Source: Solobacterium sp. (lineage in GTDB: Bacteria; Bacillota_I; Bacilli_A; Erysipelotrichales; Erysipelotrichaceae). From it: DNA of 64,000 nucleotides. A program made the position numbers and the translations under genes. Below, piece after piece: positions 38,627 to 47,691 of the stretch (the first letter of the stretch is position 1; every line of letters begins with the position of its first letter). The notes beneath the pieces were generated by a model. The model was not told where the DNA came from, searched no databases, and saw only the letters and a list, made by a program, of their open reading frames with translations. The stretch spans positions 1-64,000 of the forward strand of contig JAFYHC010000048.1 in the NCBI GenBank assembly GCA_017539385.1. The letters are read 5' to 3'.

Positions 38627-39864
38627 ATCTTCATGAACAATCGATCCTGGCTAAAAAAGCCGCACCGCAACTGCGCTCTTTGACCTATGCCCAGCGCCGG
38701 AGCATCCTGCATGATTTTGCCGATCTGCTCTTACGCAATACCGAAGCGATCCTGAAAGCAAATGAAACGGACATTGAAACCGGAGAGAAGTCCGGCATAC
38801 GCCCGTCCATGATCGACCGGCTGCGCCTGAATGAAGCACGCATCGAGGCGGCGGCGGAAGGCATCCGTCAGCTTGCTTCCCTGCCCGATCCCCTCGGCAT
38901 CGTGCTGGATGAAAGAACTCTGACGTCCGGCGTTCATCTCAAAAAGATCACTGTGCCGATCGGCGTCATCGGCATCATCTATGAATCCCGTCCAAATGTC
39001 ACGGCTGACTGCGCCGCATTATGCATCATGAGCGGCAATGCCTGCGTGCTCAAAGGCGGACGCGAAGCATGGCATTCTTCCAGTGCGATCGCCGCATGCA
39101 TGAAGCAGGCACTGCAGAAAAACGGGATCTCACCCGATGCGGTCATGCTGGCAGATCCGGTCAGCCACGAAGAGACCGCTGCCTTCATGAATGACCGTGA
39201 AAACATCGATCTGCTCATTCCGCGGGGAAGCAGCCGCCTGATCCAGGCCGTTGTGCAGCACGCCCGTGTACCGGTGATCGAGACTGGTGCCGGCATCTGC
39301 CATACCTATGTGGAAGCCAGCGCAGATCCCGATATGGCTGAGCGCATTCTCATCAATGCCAAATGCAGCCGTCCCTCCGTATGCAATGCCATGGAAACGA
39401 TGCTGCTGGAAGAAGCATGTGCAGAGTCCTTCCTGCCCCGAATCGTTCGCACGATGAAGGAAAACGGTGTTACGATGTATGGGGATGAACACACATGCCG
39501 GATCTGCAGCGATGTATTGCCGGCACAAGAAGACAGTTTTGATACCGAGTATAATGATCTGATTCTGAATATCGCTGTCGTAAAAGATGTCCATGAGGCC
39601 ATTGCCCATATTGAAAAGCACGGCACCCATCATTCCGATGCGATCCTGACAGAAGATGCAGAACATGCCCTGCTCTTCTTAAACAGCGTGGATTCCGCCT
39701 GTGTGTATCACAATGCTTCTACCCGCTTCACTGACGGCTTTGAGTTCGGACTTGGTGCCGAGATCGGCATCAGCACCCAGAAACTCCATGCCCGCGGTCC
39801 AATGGGCTTACAGGCTTTAACAACATATACCTATCATCTGGAAGGAAAAGGAGAAATACGATGA
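38623..39864 (+). CDS. proA: Glutamate-5-semialdehyde dehydrogenase (gamma-glutamyl phosphate reductase)
   Basis: A 413-residue NADPH-dependent aldehyde dehydrogenase-fold enzyme reducing gamma-glutamyl phosphate. Y-E-S-R-P-N-V-T, L-K-G-G-R-E-A, and I-P-R-G-S are typical. The catalytic cysteine is probably in the N-A-K-C-S-R-P-S-V-C-N block. Overlaps proB and proC by 4 bp each; translational coupling. Confidence 0.96.
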   Translation: MNLHEQSILAKKAAPQLRSLTYAQRRSILHDFADLLLRNTEAILKANETDIETGEKSGIRPSMIDRLRLNEARIEAAAEGIRQLASLPDPLGIVLDERTLTSGVHLKKITVPIGVIGIIYESRPNVTADCAALCIMSGNACVLKGGREAWHSSSAIAACMKQALQKNGISPDAVMLADPVSHEETAAFMNDRENIDLLIPRGSSRLIQAVVQHARVPVIETGAGICHTYVEASADPDMAERILINAKCSRPSVCNAMETMLLEEACAESFLPRIVRTMKENGVTMYGDEHTCRICSDVLPAQEDSFDTEYNDLILNIAVVKDVHEAIAHIEKHGTHHSDAILTEDAEHALLFLNSVDSACVYHNASTRFTDGFEFGLGAEIGISTQKLHARGPMGLQALTTYTYHLEGKGEIR

Positions 39865-40670
39865 GAACAAGAAAACAATTCCCGCTCGGACTGATCGGCT
39901 GCGGCCATATGGGCTTCGCCATTGCCCGCGGTGCTGTCCGCAAAGAATATCTTGAGCGCTATCAGATCGCGGTCTGTGATCCTTCGGAAGAAGTGCAGAA
40001 ACAGTGCCGGATCGAAGGCTATACGGTCATGAACAGTGTCCGTGAGATTGCGGAAGAATGCCACATTGTCCTTTTAGCTGTCAAGCCGCAGGAAATCGGA
40101 CCGGTCCTGGAAGAACTCAAAGGCGCTAAGATCACGACCCTGCTGTCCATCGTTACCGGTGTATCGATTGCCCGCCTGCAGAGCGTGCTTGGCAAAGTAC
40201 CGGTCATCCGTGCCATGCCGAATACACCGCTGCAGCTTTCGGAAGGCTCCACTGCCATGTGCAAATCGGAAGAATGCCGCGCTGACGAATATGATTTCGT
40301 CTTCCAGCTGTTCAATTCCATGGGCGTTACCCGCACCGTTCCGGAAGCGCAGATCAATGCTTCGGTTGCCGTACATGGCTCCACCCCTGCCTATGTCTAC
40401 TACTTTGCGGAATGCCTGATCAACGATGCCGTTGCCCGCGGCATGGATGAGGAAGCTGCCCGTGCCCTCATCGTGCAGACGATCATCGGTGCTGGAAGCC
40501 TGCTGCAGAGCGATTCCCGCCGTCCGATCTCATCCTTCATTGATGAGGTCTGCTCCAAAGGCGGCACGACCATCGAAGCCATCCAGTCCCTCAAGGAGAA
40601 CGGGCTGGCCGACATCCTGCATACCGCCAGCGAAAAGTGCATCCAGCGCGCAGAAGAACTGGGCGACTGA
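39861..40670 (+). CDS. proC: Pyrroline-5-carboxylate reductase
   Basis: A 269-residue NAD(P)H enzyme for the last step of proline synthesis. Rossmann G-C-G-H-M-G-F-A-I-A at the N-terminus, then V-K-P-Q-E-I, R-A-M-P-N-T-P, and the C-terminal S-F-I-D-E-V-C-S-K-G-G-T-T-I-E-A signature. Completes proBAC; a strong terminator follows. Confidence 0.97.
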   Translation: MRTRKQFPLGLIGCGHMGFAIARGAVRKEYLERYQIAVCDPSEEVQKQCRIEGYTVMNSVREIAEECHIVLLAVKPQEIGPVLEELKGAKITTLLSIVTGVSIARLQSVLGKVPVIRAMPNTPLQLSEGSTAMCKSEECRADEYDFVFQLFNSMGVTRTVPEAQINASVAVHGSTPAYVYYFAECLINDAVARGMDEEAARALIVQTIIGAGSLLQSDSRRPISSFIDEVCSKGGTTIEAIQSLKENGLADILHTASEKCIQRAEELGD

Positions 40671-40680
40671 TCCTTTAATA

Positions 40681-40715
40681 AAAGCTTCACACATATGACT
40701 GTGTGAAGCTTTTTT
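40681..40715. terminator. proBAC terminator (bidirectional with the lipoprotein gene)
   Basis: Twelve-bp perfect stem (AAAGCTTCACAC / GTGTGAAGCTTT), 8-nt loop, T-run on the plus strand and TTTTA on the minus. Confidence 0.92.
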
Positions 40716-40720
40716 CGTGC

Positions 40721-41083
40721 TTACTCTTTGATTTTCTTCAGTGAGAGTTCACTGCCGTCTGCCTCAAAGGTGATCACATCATCCTTGAACGTAAAATCCG
40801 TTTTTCCGAATGTTTCAAATGTGATAACCATTTTTTCGGCATCATATGTCAGATCAAACTTCTGTCCCAGCATATCGAATACGCCAGTCCCGTCTTCATA
40901 GAGCGTCAGCTTCATCTGCAGTCCATACTCTTTCAGAAGTGCAAGCTGGTCTGCCATATCCCCGTCTTCCTCACTTTTCAGTGCAGAGATCTCATATTCT
41001 CCCGGCAAGTTCGGCTTGGATGAACAACCGATGATCATTATCAGAAGCAGACATACCGACAGTACTTTCAGCAGTTTTTTCAT
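40721..41083 (-). CDS. Small lipoprotein of unknown function
   Basis: A 120-residue predicted lipoprotein. Signal peptide M-K-K-L-L-K-V-L-S with a hydrophobic core and lipobox M-I-I-G-C at about 16-20. The mature part (about 100 aa) is acidic and rich in beta-type strands (K-L-T-L-Y-E-D-G-T-G-V-F-D; V-I-T-F-E). It resembles small DUF5640-like or lipocalin-like extracellular proteins, but I cannot assign it. GGAGG precedes ATG 41083. Own promoter (TGC-TATAGT at 41115-41120). Confidence 0.8.
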   Translation of the reverse strand: MKKLLKVLSVCLLLIMIIGCSSKPNLPGEYEISALKSEEDGDMADQLALLKEYGLQMKLTLYEDGTGVFDMLGQKFDLTYDAEKMVITFETFGKTDFTFKDDVITFEADGSELSLKKIKE

Positions 41084-41114
41084 TTGTACCTCCATGAGGA
41101 GACTTCCCCATATC

Positions 41115-41123
41115 ACTATAGCA
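41115..41123 (-). promoter_or_regulatory. Lipoprotein gene promoter, extended -10
   Basis: TGCTATAGT on the minus strand, 32 nt before the ATG and just after the Nudix stop; no clear -35. Confidence 0.45.
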
Positions 41124-41144
41124 TGTTTTTCCGCATGCGTTCAT

Positions 41145-41651
41145 TTACAGCCTGAATGCCAGGACATCCTCCAGATAGAACATGTCATTGTTTTCTATGA
41201 AGCGTCCCTGCCGGATCAGTACATGGATCTCATCCGCATCCATCCAGCGTGCCGCAATGACTTCTTCTTCCTGCATGCATACTTCTTCCAGCGGGAATTC
41301 CTGCTCAAAGACATAGATATCAAGAAACCCCGGACACGCCCACTCATCACACCGCTGTGAAGCAATACGCCGACCTCTGGAAGCGTCGAGCGTAATGCCC
41401 ACTTCTTCCTTCACTTCCCGCAAGGCAGCCTGCAGGCTGTCTTCTTTGGCAAGAACACTGCCTGCCGTCGGCTCCCATCGCAGCGGATAGGGCTTTGACG
41501 GTGCCCGCTGGGTGATGAGGAAATGACCGTGTCCGTCGGTGATCCATACCTGTACGACGATGTGATAGCCGCCTTTGGGCATGGGATCGCCTCTTTTCAT
41601 GGTCATCCCGGTAAAGTGACGGTCCCGGTCATAGATATCCCAGTATTCCAT
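41145..41651 (-). CDS. Nudix hydrolase
   Basis: A 168-residue Nudix protein, with the box G-x5-E-x7-R-E-x2-E-E-x-G-I (G-S-V-L-A-K-E ... R-E-V-K-E-E-V-G-I) near 63-85 and an N-terminal Y-W-D-I-Y-D-R-D-R segment. That N-terminus is like the isopentenyl-diphosphate isomerase-type or YfcD-type Nudix subgroup. Substrate unknown. The ATG overlaps the aconitase-like stop by one base (TGATG), so it is co-translated. Confidence 0.88.
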   Translation of the reverse strand: MEYWDIYDRDRHFTGMTMKRGDPMPKGGYHIVVQVWITDGHGHFLITQRAPSKPYPLRWEPTAGSVLAKEDSLQAALREVKEEVGITLDASRGRRIASQRCDEWACPGFLDIYVFEQEFPLEEVCMQEEEVIAARWMDADEIHVLIRQGRFIENNDMFYLEDVLAFRL

Positions 41652-43879
41652 CAGTGATTGCGGTAATAGTTGATCAGGCAGCCATCCTTCAGGATCTGTT
41701 TTTCAGTATCTGTCAGTTCCTGCAGCGACAGTGTGATCTTTGTCACAGTGTCATTGCATACGGCATATGCAGAAACTTCCGCACCGCTGTCAATGGCATC
41801 CGCAACATCCGGGATATATACCCATGTGCCCTTTGCCAGTGCCGCTTTGTCTTCGGTAATAAACGGCAGGATGCCCCAGTTGATGCAGTTGGAACGGTAG
41901 CGCTTTGTTGCATAGCCCTGGGCAAAGTTGGCAATACCGCCCAGCACACGCTGACAGGAAGCAGCCTGTTCACGGGCAGAACCATCGCCCGGACGGTTGG
42001 CATAGACCGCCGATCCGATCGCTGTTTCGATAGGGTTGACTGCGCAGCCGGCTTTGGCAAGTGTTTCGGCAACTGCCTGTACTTCTTCCGCAGCAGTGCC
42101 TTCCTGGCGCATCTTTTCAATCTTCTGCACATCCTTGGCACAGCCGACATATTCCGGATCACGGCGTGACAGCGTGAATTCGGCAAGACGCAGCGGATTG
42201 GAACGGAAGGAAGAAGTTTCTCCGCTTGGAATCAGTTCATCGGTCGTGGTGACCGGATCATCGATAAAGGATACGACTTTGACCAGAATATCTTTCGTCA
42301 GTTCGATCTGTGCCGGCCAGTCCTTGATATTTGGTCCAAAGCGCAGCGGCAGATCCTTCTGTGCATGGCCATAACCGTTATAGACACGGTTGGCATAGAT
42401 GCGTGCATCAAAGACTTCTTCCGGAATGTCAAACGGCGCATCCATGACATCGGTTGCGGCGCACAGCACACCGCCGTTAGCGGCAGTAGCAGCGATGGAG
42501 CGTGCATCCATCAGTGCAACAGCAGCGATCTGTCCTTCATTCGGCTTGGAACCTTCCCGGTTCGGGAAGTTGCGGGTCGTATGACGGATCGAGAATTCAT
42601 TGTTGGCAGGCGTCTCACCGGCACCGAAGCACGGACCGCAGAACGCTTCTCTCCACACAGCACCGGACAATAACAGATCCGACATGACACCCTGATCTGC
42701 CAGTGCCTTATTGGCCGGCATGGAATCCGGATATACGGACAGACGGAATGTGTCATTTCCAGTCTGCTTACCCTGCAGGATCTTTGCGGCAGAGACGATA
42801 TTTTCATACACACCGCCGGAACAGCCGGCAATGATGCCCTGATCAACATGGATCTTCCCGTCTTCTCCAATATGGGACACAAGATCCATTTTTACGCTTC
42901 CCTTCAGCTGTCTGTTGGCATTGTCTTCCGCTTCTTTGAGATAGCGGTAAGGATCGGCATTGAGTTCACGGATCGGCAGTGCATGGCTTGGATGCATAGG
43001 CAGTGCGATCATGCATTCAACGGCCGAAAGATCCAGCTCGATGCAGCCGTCGTAATATGCGCCTTCCTGCACTTTCAGTTCCTTATAGGCATCTTCACGG
43101 CCATGGCGTACAAAGTACTGTCTTGTGACTTCGTCCGTCTCCCAGACGCTGCTCCAGCAGGTCGTCTCAGTCGTCATGACGTCGATGCCGTTGCGGAAGT
43201 CCTGGCTTAATGATGCAATGCCCGGACCGGCAAATTCCATAATGCTGTTTTTCACATAACCGTTGGCATATACAGCAGCGATCAGCGCAAGTGCAACATC
43301 GTGCGGACCGACGCCCGGACGCGGTGCACCGGTGAGCCAGATCAATACATTGCGCGGTTCGGCAATATCATACGTACGGCCTACCAGCTGCTTTGCCAGT
43401 TCTCCGCCGCCTTCGCCGACACCCAGTGTGCCCAATGCGCCATAGCGCGTATGGGAATCTGAGCCAAGGATCATTCTGCCGCAGCCGCTCATCATTTCAC
43501 GGTTGTAGCTGTGAATAACGGCAAGACACGGCGGTACATAGATGCCGCCGTATTTTTTCGCTGCCGACAAGGCAAATGCATGGTCGTCTTCATTGATCGT
43601 TCCGCCGACTGCACATAATGAGTTATGACAGTTGGTCAGTACATACGGCATGGGGAATTCCGTCATGCCTGATGCACGTGCGGTCTGAATAATACCGACA
43701 TAGGTAATATCATGGCTGGTCAGGGAATCAAAACGGATATGCCGGACATTTCCGTCTTTCGAAAGCGTATGCGATTCAAGGATTGCATATGCAATGGTTT
43801 TCTCTTTTCCCTGCACAGAAGGCTGACTGTTCTCGGGTCTTCCGTTACAGATCGTTACACCGGAATCATACAGTTTCAT
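41651..43879 (-). CDS. Aconitase-family hydratase (YbhJ-like)
   Basis: A 742-residue iron-sulfur hydratase. G-S-D-S-H-T-R-Y-G (substrate domain), I-I-A-G-C-S-G-G and F-C-G-P-C-F-G cluster cysteines, and R-N-F-P-N-R-E-G in place of the N-R-N-F-E-G-R block. The length and these variants fit the YbhJ/aconitase-X-like hydratase subgroup often called aconitate hydratase. Divergent from citrate synthase, so citrate to isocitrate is the natural guess. Substrate specificity is inferred. Confidence 0.85.
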   Translation of the reverse strand: MKLYDSGVTICNGRPENSQPSVQGKEKTIAYAILESHTLSKDGNVRHIRFDSLTSHDITYVGIIQTARASGMTEFPMPYVLTNCHNSLCAVGGTINEDDHAFALSAAKKYGGIYVPPCLAVIHSYNREMMSGCGRMILGSDSHTRYGALGTLGVGEGGGELAKQLVGRTYDIAEPRNVLIWLTGAPRPGVGPHDVALALIAAVYANGYVKNSIMEFAGPGIASLSQDFRNGIDVMTTETTCWSSVWETDEVTRQYFVRHGREDAYKELKVQEGAYYDGCIELDLSAVECMIALPMHPSHALPIRELNADPYRYLKEAEDNANRQLKGSVKMDLVSHIGEDGKIHVDQGIIAGCSGGVYENIVSAAKILQGKQTGNDTFRLSVYPDSMPANKALADQGVMSDLLLSGAVWREAFCGPCFGAGETPANNEFSIRHTTRNFPNREGSKPNEGQIAAVALMDARSIAATAANGGVLCAATDVMDAPFDIPEEVFDARIYANRVYNGYGHAQKDLPLRFGPNIKDWPAQIELTKDILVKVVSFIDDPVTTTDELIPSGETSSFRSNPLRLAEFTLSRRDPEYVGCAKDVQKIEKMRQEGTAAEEVQAVAETLAKAGCAVNPIETAIGSAVYANRPGDGSAREQAASCQRVLGGIANFAQGYATKRYRSNCINWGILPFITEDKAALAKGTWVYIPDVADAIDSGAEVSAYAVCNDTVTKITLSLQELTDTEKQILKDGCLINYYRNH

Positions 43880-43903
43880 GGTTTTTCCTCACTTTCCGCA
43901 TAG

Positions 43904-43918
43904 TACTGCTTAGCAGTA
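43904..43918. promoter_or_regulatory. Palindrome over the aconitase-gene start site
   Basis: TACTGC-TTA-GCAGTA, a perfect 6+6 inverted repeat, directly downstream of the aconitase-gene -10 box. Position and symmetry fit an operator; the regulator is unknown. Confidence 0.5.
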
Positions 43919-43962
43919 ATCATACACATAAGTATTGCACAAAAGCAAAGTTTTCTTAAAAT
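43919..43962. promoter_or_regulatory. Divergent promoters for aconitase-like and citrate synthase genes
   Basis: Minus: TTGCTT, 18 bp, TATGAT (43919-43924). Plus: TTGCAC (43935-43940), 16 bp, TAAAAT (43957-43962). The two overlap, allowing joint control of the citrate branch. Confidence 0.6.
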
Positions 43963-43987
43963 GTAACTAATACACGGAGGTATTGCT

Positions 43988-45358
43988 ATGATCTATCCTG
44001 AAGTCGCAAAACTGAACCAGGACGAAATACTGCGTCTTTGCCGGGAATACCGCAGGAACAATTTTATTGATCCCGAAGTCTCGGAAGCACTGGATGTCAA
44101 GCGCGGACTGCGCAATGCGGACGGCTCCGGCGTTCTGGCCGGATTAACCAATATTGCGGATGCACGCGGCTACCGCCGGGGAGAAAACGGTGAACTGATC
44201 CCGACTGAGGGAAAGCTCATCTACCGCGGCATTGATATAGAGACACTGACGGAAGCAGCCCTGAAAGAAGACCGCTTCATGTTTGAAGAGACGGTATGGC
44301 TGTTAATGTTCGGTTCGCTTCCGGACCGGCGCCAATTGGAGCGTTTCTGTCATCTGCTGGAAGAACACCGCGATCTGCCGGATGGATTTGCCGAGACCAT
44401 GATCATGGGTGCGCCTTCTCCCGATATCATGAACAAGATGGCCCGTTCTGTTCTGGCCATGTATTCCTATGATGAGAAAGCCGAAGATACATCGCTTGAA
44501 AATATCATCAACCAGTCGATCAACCTGGTTGCCCAGATCCCGACGATGATGATCTATGCCTATCAGACAAAGCGGCATGTCTATGAGCATAAGACGATGT
44601 ACTTCCACTTCCCTACACCCGGTCAGAGCACGGCTGAGCATATTCTGAGCACATACCGGATCACGCAGGATTTCACGCATGAAGAAGCCAAGCTGCTGGA
44701 TCTTTGCCTGATGGTGCATGCGGACCACGGCGGCGGTAATAACTCTGCCTTTACCGACCGTGTTATTTCTTCGACCGGCACCGATACGTATTCTGCCATT
44801 GCCGGTGCTCTGGTTTCCCTGAAGGGACCAAAGCACGGCGGCGCCAACCGGAAAGTCATGCGGCAGACCGAAGAGATGCTGAGGAATATCGAAAATACCG
44901 ATGATCCGAAACAGGTCAAGGAATATCTGAAGAAGATCCTGTGCCGTGTTGCTGGAGACGGCACCGGGCTGATCTATGGCGTCGGCCATGCGGTCTATAC
45001 CCTTTCCGATCCCCGTGCTGTCCTCTTGCGCAGACATGCGGAAAAACTGGCCTATGCAAAAGGATATGGAAAAGAATACCGGCTGCTGTGCATGATCGCA
45101 GATCTTGCGCCGGAAGCGTTCATGGAAGTCAAGGGCACAAAGAAACCGATCTGTGCCAATGTCGACCTGTTCTCCGGTCTGATTTTCAAGATCCTGGGCA
45201 TCGAAGAAGACCTGTTCACACCGATCTTTGCCATTGCACGCTGTGCCGGCTGGTGCGCACACCGGATGGAAGAAGTCGAATTCTCCAACCGCATCATCCG
45301 TCCTGCCTATAAATACGTCGGCAATGAGTCCGATTATATCCCAATCGACAAGCGCTGA
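43988..45358 (+). CDS. Citrate (Si)-synthase
   Basis: A 456-residue citrate synthase condensing acetyl-CoA and oxaloacetate. Catalytic histidines in K-H-G-G-A-N and G-V-G-H-A-V-Y, and the aspartate in N-V-D-L-F-S-G. The first ~45 residues are an N-terminal extension common in clostridial-type enzymes. A methylcitrate activity cannot be excluded. GGAGG lies 7 nt before the ATG. Divergent from the aconitase-like gene; no isocitrate dehydrogenase is in the window. Confidence 0.93.
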   Translation: MIYPEVAKLNQDEILRLCREYRRNNFIDPEVSEALDVKRGLRNADGSGVLAGLTNIADARGYRRGENGELIPTEGKLIYRGIDIETLTEAALKEDRFMFEETVWLLMFGSLPDRRQLERFCHLLEEHRDLPDGFAETMIMGAPSPDIMNKMARSVLAMYSYDEKAEDTSLENIINQSINLVAQIPTMMIYAYQTKRHVYEHKTMYFHFPTPGQSTAEHILSTYRITQDFTHEEAKLLDLCLMVHADHGGGNNSAFTDRVISSTGTDTYSAIAGALVSLKGPKHGGANRKVMRQTEEMLRNIENTDDPKQVKEYLKKILCRVAGDGTGLIYGVGHAVYTLSDPRAVLLRRHAEKLAYAKGYGKEYRLLCMIADLAPEAFMEVKGTKKPICANVDLFSGLIFKILGIEEDLFTPIFAIARCAGWCAHRMEEVEFSNRIIRPAYKYVGNESDYIPIDKR

Positions 45359-45359
45359 G

Positions 45360-46112
45360 ATGGACGCATTCCTTGCGCGGGCATTTGATGTCCTGAAAGA
45401 CTGGATCCCGCTGGATCTGGATACGTATGAAACGCTTCTGCAGCACAGCGGCGCAGCCGACCGTGCCTGTTATATCTGTAAAAAAGCAGATGCGTATACG
45501 TACTGTCTGTTCTCCTATCCGCTGTATTGCAAAGACGGCATCCCTTTTCACTATGGAACAGATCTGCCTGGCAGTGCGGAGTGCGAACAGTGGATCCTTC
45601 TGGTCTTTGATGAAAACGGCAATGTGATCGCAGATCTTGCGGCACAGGGCATGTCTTTGCATGAGCTGGCAAAAGAAGTCAATCGGAAACGCCTGGAAGA
45701 AGAAAGCGACTGGCTGTACTGGCAAAGCGAGATCCTTCTCGATGTATCGCTGAATGATCCTTCCGACAGCGAAGCCGTCCTGATCACCAATGCCTATACC
45801 TCAAAACGCTATCGGGGACAGCATATCTTCCATACGATGATGGAGATGCTGGAAACAGCGATCCTTTCCCGTTATGCCGGCGGCACGCTGCTGTTATGCA
45901 TATCGCTGGATCCCGATGTGGCCTGCTATGGGGAAGACAAAAGCGATGTCCCCTACATCTACAGCATGAAGGATGAACCGGTGCGTCTGTACAATGCGGA
46001 GATACTGCGCCATATGGGATGGCAGGCATTCAAACTGGAAACGGACGAGCCGGTGGAAGACGGTGCGATCCTGTGGTTTGCCTTTCACCGCGTACAATTG
46101 GTTTCACTATGA
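45360..46112 (+). CDS. GNAT-like acyltransferase candidate
   Basis: A 250-residue protein not recognised with certainty. The C-terminal half has a GNAT-like CoA-binding pattern (K-R-Y-R-G-Q-H-I-F-H-T-M-M-E near 160) and a late N-A-E-I-L-R-H-M-G-W block like the L-Y-x-x-x-G-F motif. The N-terminal ~100 residues are unassigned, with several Cys and Tyr. The ATG is one base past the citrate synthase stop (TGA-G-ATG) with no ribosome site, implying coupled translation. An upstream ATG at 45324 is a weaker option. Confidence 0.6.
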   Translation: MDAFLARAFDVLKDWIPLDLDTYETLLQHSGAADRACYICKKADAYTYCLFSYPLYCKDGIPFHYGTDLPGSAECEQWILLVFDENGNVIADLAAQGMSLHELAKEVNRKRLEEESDWLYWQSEILLDVSLNDPSDSEAVLITNAYTSKRYRGQHIFHTMMEMLETAILSRYAGGTLLLCISLDPDVACYGEDKSDVPYIYSMKDEPVRLYNAEILRHMGWQAFKLETDEPVEDGAILWFAFHRVQLVSL

Positions 46113-46120
46113 ATTCAAAA

Positions 46121-46153
46121 ACGGAGAGTCATCTCAGACTCCCCGTCTTTTTT
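46121..46153. terminator. Bidirectional terminator after the GNAT-like gene
   Basis: ACGGAGAGTC / GACTCCCCGT stem with one mismatch, followed by CTTTTTT on plus and, on minus, CCGTTTTTG for the zinc-ribbon gene. Confidence 0.85.
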
Positions 46154-46319
46154 ATGCCTCTTCTTCCGGAAGCGGTTCGAATTTCTTCCCTTCGCAGCCG
46201 CATAACGGGCAGCGGAATTCTTCATCCGGTGTATGGACTTTGAGAATATAGCCGCATACCGGGCAGATATATTTACCTGTCTTTTCTGCTTTTACCGGTG
46301 CTTTTTCTTCTTCAGCCAT
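46152..46319 (-). CDS. Small rubredoxin-like zinc-ribbon protein
   Basis: A 55-residue gene: M-A-E-E-E-K-A-P-V-K start, then C-P-V-C-G-Y (Cys19, 22) and C-P-L-C-G-C (Cys37, 40, 42), with a K-F-E-P-L end. This C-x2-C-x14-C-x2-C spacing matches rubredoxin-like domains found at the end of rubrerythrins and as stand-alone proteins; zinc or iron binding is inferred. Starts one base after the M18 peptidase stop (TGA-G-ATG), with AAGGA upstream. Last gene of the MATE-hflX operon. Confidence 0.85.
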   Translation of the reverse strand: MAEEEKAPVKAEKTGKYICPVCGYILKVHTPDEEFRCPLCGCEGKKFEPLPEEEA

Positions 46320-46320
46320 C

Positions 46321-47691
46321 TCAGTCCATGTCCTTTAAGAAGGCACGGTAAGCAAGATAGCCTTCATAGACGTCTGCCTTGGAGACCGTCTCCCATGGGG
46401 CATGCATATTCTGTACGCAGATACCGGCATCAATGACATCCATGTTCATATTGGCAAGGATGTATGCGATCGTTCCACCGCCGCCTACATCGACTTTGCC
46501 CAGTTCGCACAGCTGGAAGGAAATGTTGTTGTCATCCATGACACGGCGCACCTTTGCGACATATTCCGCATTGGCATCGTTGGAACCGCCTTTGCCGCGG
46601 GAACCGGTATATTTGTTGAAGCAGATGCCGCCGCCGAAAGACGCGGAATTCTTTGCCTCGGAGACTTCCGGATAATTCGGGTCATAGGCAACGGAAACAT
46701 CGCTCGACAGCATGCGGGAATTGGAAAGTGCATCGTGCAGCTGTGTGAGTGTGCAGCTGCCCTGCTTCTCCAGCATCTTTGCGACTGTCATTTCAAACCA
46801 GCGGCTTTCCATGCCGGTATTGCCGACGGAGCCGATCTCTTCTTTGTCTACAAGGATGCAGCAGGCAGTGCGCTTCACGGATGTCTCTTCCAGGATCGCA
46901 CGCAGCGATGTATATGCACATACCTTGTCATCATGGCCATAGCCGATGATCATCGAAGAATCCAGACCATAGTTTCTTGCTTCGCCAGCCGGGACAACTT
47001 CGATTTCTGCTGAGAGGAAGTCATCTTCTTCAATGTCATATTTTTCTTTCAGCAGGTTCAGGATCTGCTTCTTGACCGGTTCTTTTTCTTCTTCATCCTC
47101 ACATGGGATCGAGCCAGCCAGAAGGTCCAGCTTTTCACCTTCTACAACGGTAGCACCCGGCTTTTTCATCTGTTCTGCAGCCAGGTGGATCAGCAGATCA
47201 CTGACGCCGACGACCGGATCACCCGGTTCATCACCAATGTTGATCTGTACAACGCTGCCGTCTTTTTTGGCAACGACACCGACAAGTGCGAGCGGATGAG
47301 CGACCCACTGGTATTTCTTGATGCCGCCATAGTAATGCGTATCCAGAAGAACCAGTCCGTTTGCTTCATAGAGCGGGACCGGCTTCAGATCCAGACGCGG
47401 GGAATCGATATGTGCGCCGAGGATATTCATGCCGTGAGTCAGCGGTTCTTCGCCGATCACGAACAGGCTGATATTCTTGCCGCGGTTGACCGCATAGACA
47501 CGATCGCCTGCCTGCAGCGTATCAAATGTGCTCAGTTCACGGAAGCCGTGTTCTTCTGCCAGCTGAATGCTGTTTGTAACGAAGGTGCGCTCTGTTTTGG
47601 AAACAGAAAGGAAGCGGCGGTAATCTTCCGCAAATGCAAACAATGCTTTCCTCTCCTCACCTTTTCGTTTTTCCCATACCGTTTTTGTCAT
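46321..47691 (-). CDS. M18-family aminopeptidase
   Basis: A 456-residue metallo-aminopeptidase I (M18), a cytoplasmic enzyme releasing N-terminal residues, often acidic or hydrophobic. A-H-I-D-S-P-R-L-D (metal His/Asp), V-D-K-E-E-I-G-S-V-G (metal and catalytic Glu) and a C-terminal N-M-H-A-P-W-E block fit the family. GGAG lies before ATG 47691, which overlaps hflX by 4 bp. Confidence 0.95.
   Translation of the reverse strand: MTKTVWEKRKGEERKALFAFAEDYRRFLSVSKTERTFVTNSIQLAEEHGFRELSTFDTLQAGDRVYAVNRGKNISLFVIGEEPLTHGMNILGAHIDSPRLDLKPVPLYEANGLVLLDTHYYGGIKKYQWVAHPLALVGVVAKKDGSVVQINIGDEPGDPVVGVSDLLIHLAAEQMKKPGATVVEGEKLDLLAGSIPCEDEEEKEPVKKQILNLLKEKYDIEEDDFLSAEIEVVPAGEARNYGLDSSMIIGYGHDDKVCAYTSLRAILEETSVKRTACCILVDKEEIGSVGNTGMESRWFEMTVAKMLEKQGSCTLTQLHDALSNSRMLSSDVSVAYDPNYPEVSEAKNSASFGGGICFNKYTGSRGKGGSNDANAEYVAKVRRVMDDNNISFQLCELGKVDVGGGGTIAYILANMNMDVIDAGICVQNMHAPWETVSKADVYEGYLAYRAFLKDMD

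Noticed and set aside
44303-45262. Minus-strand frame of about 320 codons opposite citrate synthase
   Set aside because: Rich in His, Arg, Gln and Cys without domain motifs; a shadow of the real gene.
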